Source of the DNA: Clostridia bacterium
Lineage (GTDB): Bacteria > Bacillota_A > Clostridia > Lachnospirales > Lachnospiraceae
Assembly: GCA_012515365.1 (NCBI GenBank)
Contig: JAAYYM010000238.1
Location: 1 to 9,237, forward strand
Length of the DNA: 9,237 bases
Direction of reading: 5' to 3'
Made by a program: the position numbers and the translations under genes. The notes beneath the pieces were generated by a model, which worked only from the letters and a program-made list of their open reading frames with translations, ran no database searches and was not told where the DNA came from. This document shows, one piece after another, positions 7,267 to 9,237 of the stretch; the stretch's first letter is position 1; the number at the start of each line of letters is the position of its first letter.

Positions 7267-7294
7267 GAAAGCAAATGATCATGCTTCCTCATTC
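7256..7294 (-). terminator. Hairpin at the convergent gene ends, terminator for the trmL operon
   Basis: GAATGAG (7261-7267) pairs with CTCATTC (7288-7294), then after one A/C mismatch AAGCA (7269-7273) pairs with TGCTT (7282-7286), around an 8-base loop. On the minus strand the stem is followed directly by TTTTT (7260-7256), which fits an intrinsic terminator for trmL. On the plus strand no T-run follows, so it would be only a weak end for the kinase transcript. The kinase stop codon is in the stem and the trmL stop codon is in the loop and upper stem. Confidence 0.65.
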
Positions 7295-7779
7295 CAATGT
7301 AATCTGTGAAGATTTCCTTTCAGCTGCATAGAATGAAACTGATTTTGTCTCAGTGCTTCATACAACACAATAGACACTGAATTGGCCAGGTTAAGAGACC
7401 TGATGTCATCTAACATAGGTATTCTGATACACGTTTCTTCATGCTCAATCAAAATTTCTTCCGGAATCCCGGCGCTTTCTTTTCCAAACATGATATAAGC
7501 ATCCTCATCATACGCTACTTCAGAATAGATATGTCTGGCTTTTGTAGATGCCATATATATTTTAGGATTTCCATTTTTCTTCATGAAATCTTCAAAATTA
7601 ATATACCGTTCGACATCCAGCTTGTCCCAATAATCCATTCCGGCTCTTTGTATTGATTTCTCATTCAAACGAAAGCCCAGCGGCTCAATCAAATGTAATT
7701 TAGTACCTGTAGCAACACAAGTCCGGCCAATATTTCCTGTATTGGCCGGAATCTCTGGTTGAAATAATACGATGTTCAT
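7279..7779 (-). CDS. trmL: tRNA (cytidine/uridine-34-2'-O)-methyltransferase, SPOUT family
   Basis: The 166-residue protein has the normal length for TrmL (YibK/CspR), a cytosolic SAM-dependent enzyme that methylates the 2'-OH of the wobble base in leucine tRNAs. The three SPOUT trefoil-knot motifs are present: PEIPANTGNIGRTC (8-21), MFGKESAGIP (97-106), and IPMLDDIRSLNLANSVSIVL (120-139), which builds the SAM pocket. The ATG at 7779 follows TTGAGG at a 7-base spacing. The gene begins 17 bases after the aminotransferase stop and is the last gene of that operon. It converges on the histidine kinase gene with only 12 bases between stop codons, where a shared hairpin lies. Confidence 0.94.
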   Translation of the reverse strand: MNIVLFQPEIPANTGNIGRTCVATGTKLHLIEPLGFRLNEKSIQRAGMDYWDKLDVERYINFEDFMKKNGNPKIYMASTKARHIYSEVAYDEDAYIMFGKESAGIPEEILIEHEETCIRIPMLDDIRSLNLANSVSIVLYEALRQNQFHSMQLKGNLHRLHWNEEA

Positions 7780-7796
7780 CCTTCATCCTCAAATTT

Positions 7797-8969
7797 CTAT
7801 TTTTTCTCATTTCTAAGTTTTGTGATAAAGTGATCAATTCGTCCCATTGCGACTTTTAATTTCTCAATAGAATATGCATAAGAGATTCTTAAGAAACCTT
7901 CTCCACAATCACCAAAAGCAGTACCTGGTACAATTGCCAGATTTTCTTCCTCAAGCAGACGATTTGCAAACTCATCTGAAGTCAGTCCGAACTCTTTGAT
8001 GCAAGGAAATACATAAAACGCTCCATACGGTTCAAAACAAGGGAGATTCATTTCCTTAAACTGATGAAGCAGATAATTCCTTCTCTGGTTATAGGATTCT
8101 TTCATGGCCTCGACATCCTTATCCCCATTTCTCAAAGCATCCACTGCAGCGTATTGGCTGGTAGTAGGTGCACACATGATAGCAAACTGATGAATCTTTG
8201 TCATCTGCTCGATGATTTCCTTTGGTCCGCATGCATATCCCAGTCTCCATCCGGTCATAGCATACGCTTTAGAAAATCCATTAATTAAAATTGTCCGTTC
8301 TTTCATTCCCGGAAGTTCTGCAATAGAAACATGTTTTCCTTTATAAGTCAGCTCAGAATAAATCTCATCAGACATAACAAATAAATCTTTTTCTACCACG
8401 ATTTCTGCTATCTGTTCCAGATCCTCTTTTTCCATAATAGCTCCTGTCGGGTTATTTGGAAACGGCAAGATCAAAATCTTTGTTTTTGGTGTGATTGCAT
8501 CTAGCAATTCCTGTGGCGTCAGTCGAAATTCGTTTTCGTTTTTCAACTCTATAATAACCGGTTTAGCACCTGCCAGAATCGCACATGGTTCATAAGAAAC
8601 ATAGCTTGGCTGAGGGATTAATACCTCATCCCCGGGATTCGTCATTGCACGCAGCCCGATATCTATTGCTTCACTGCCGCCTACAGTAATGAGTACTTCT
8701 TTTTTAGGATCATATACCAGCTGATGGCGTCGTTTCAGATAAGCACATATTTCCATACGCAGCTCCATCAGTCCGGCATTTGAAGTGTAGAAAGTACGTC
8801 CCTTTTCTAATGAATAAATTCCCTCATCACGGATATGCCATGGTGTATCAAAATCCGGTTCACCTACACCAAGGGAAATAGCATCTTTTCGTTCACTCAC
8901 GATATCAAAGAACTTTCGTATTCCAGAAGGCTTGATATCGATTACAATATCGGATAATGGATTTCTCAT
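7797..8969 (-). CDS. Class I/II PLP-dependent aminotransferase (aspartate aminotransferase-like, PatA type)
   Basis: The 390-residue protein has the full fold type I aminotransferase layout, close to the usual 390-400. Visible landmarks are SLGVGEPDFDTP near the N-terminus, YTSNAGLMELR, the PLP phosphate-loop region GGSEAI (97-102), PSYVSY, NNPTG with N173, D201 and Y204 in SDEIYS, the Schiff-base lysine K234 in NGFSKAYAMTGWRLGY, phosphate-contacting R242, and substrate carboxylate-binding R361 in FLRISYA. It should transfer an amino group between an amino acid and a 2-oxo acid in the cytosol. The sequence looks like the subgroup containing Bacillus PatA and AspB, but substrate cannot be assigned by eye, so no gene symbol is given. 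The ATG lies inside the ATGA overlap with the upstream Lrp/AsnC gene, so translation is probably coupled; no independent strong ribosome binding site is seen. Confidence 0.92.
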   Translation of the reverse strand: MRNPLSDIVIDIKPSGIRKFFDIVSERKDAISLGVGEPDFDTPWHIRDEGIYSLEKGRTFYTSNAGLMELRMEICAYLKRRHQLVYDPKKEVLITVGGSEAIDIGLRAMTNPGDEVLIPQPSYVSYEPCAILAGAKPVIIELKNENEFRLTPQELLDAITPKTKILILPFPNNPTGAIMEKEDLEQIAEIVVEKDLFVMSDEIYSELTYKGKHVSIAELPGMKERTILINGFSKAYAMTGWRLGYACGPKEIIEQMTKIHQFAIMCAPTTSQYAAVDALRNGDKDVEAMKESYNQRRNYLLHQFKEMNLPCFEPYGAFYVFPCIKEFGLTSDEFANRLLEEENLAIVPGTAFGDCGEGFLRISYAYSIEKLKVAMGRIDHFITKLRNEKK

Positions 8970-9237
8970 GGTGACACCACCATTCTCTCATCTTCATTTT
9001 GTTTATGAAGGATCGTACCATGATCTTTGTATTTTTTCAGTACAAAATGAGTGGCTGTACTAATTACAGAATCCAATGTAGACAGCTTTTGTGATACAAA
9101 ACTTGCTACCTCTTTTAAGGTTTTTCCTTCGAGGATCACCAGTAAATCATATCCTCCAGAAATTAAATAAGTTGCATTAACCTCTGGGTATTTATAAATT
9201 CTCTCAGCAATCGAATCAAAGCCATGTCCTCTTTGCG
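8966..9237 (-). CDS. Lrp/AsnC-family regulator, C-terminal part (cut by right window edge)
   Basis: The reverse strand from the window edge reads 89 codons and a TGA at 8968-8966. It begins QRGHGFDSIAERI and continues through YPEVNATYLISGGYDLLVIL, SQKLSTLDSVISTATHFVLK and a hydrophilic tail ending RMVVSP. The pattern hydrophobic-GGYDLLV, then LSTLDSV...T.FVLK, is the RAM (Lrp/AsnC ligand-binding) alpha-beta domain that binds small effectors such as amino acids and drives oligomerisation. The N-terminal winged helix that normally precedes it lies outside the window, so a DNA-binding domain cannot be confirmed here; stand-alone RAM proteins also exist. The stop overlaps the aminotransferase start as ATGA. 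An amino-acid-sensing regulator in front of an aminotransferase suggests local control of that gene, which is inference. Confidence 0.85.
   Translation of the reverse strand, partial: QRGHGFDSIAERIYKYPEVNATYLISGGYDLLVILEGKTLKEVASFVSQKLSTLDSVISTATHFVLKKYKDHGTILHKQNEDERMVVSP

Overview
The window looks like a chromosomal housekeeping stretch from a low-GC Gram-positive anaerobe of the Clostridia. Lachnospiraceae is my best guess. It rests on AT-rich codon use, on Firmicutes-specific families (a YhaM-type exoribonuclease of 314 residues, MutS2 with a C-terminal Smr domain, ThiN) and on the style of the Shine-Dalgarno sequences. This is family-level recognition by eye, not a database result. There is no tRNA, rRNA, CRISPR array, insertion sequence or prophage gene, and genes cover almost everything. 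The longest gap is 169 bases, at 2578-2746.

Left block (minus strand, 2660 down to 1). A good sigma-A-type promoter (TTGTAA, 17 bases, TATAAT) in the 2578-2746 gap drives a membrane-anchored HtrA-like protein with a PDZ domain. Its trypsin-fold active site appears dead. A yhaM-type 3'-5' exoribonuclease gene follows 54 bases later. A strong hairpin with a U-rich tail (217-249) follows yhaM. The partial thiamine pyrophosphokinase gene thiN starts only 23 bases after the hairpin and runs off the left edge.

Central block (plus strand, 2747-7266). mutS2 (ribosome-collision and DNA-structure ATPase), an OmpR-family response regulator and its sensor histidine kinase are packed with gaps of 13 bases and 1 base. 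They almost certainly form one operon. mutS2 is divergent from the HtrA-like gene. An 18-base perfect palindrome lies just upstream of the mutS2 ribosome binding site, and a related half-site abuts the -10 box of the opposite promoter.

Right block (minus strand, 9237 down to 7279). An Lrp/AsnC-family gene (cut by the right edge), a class I/II PLP aminotransferase (4-base ATGA overlap) and the tRNA wobble methyltransferase gene trmL (17-base gap) form a translationally coupled operon. It converges on the kinase gene, and one hairpin at 7261-7294 contains both stop codons.

I see no clearly novel multi-gene system. The items most worth a second look are the HtrA-like protein that has lost His and Asp of its triad, the hairpin in front of thiN, the altered LDLR motif in the MutS2 Smr domain, and the palindrome in the divergent promoter region.
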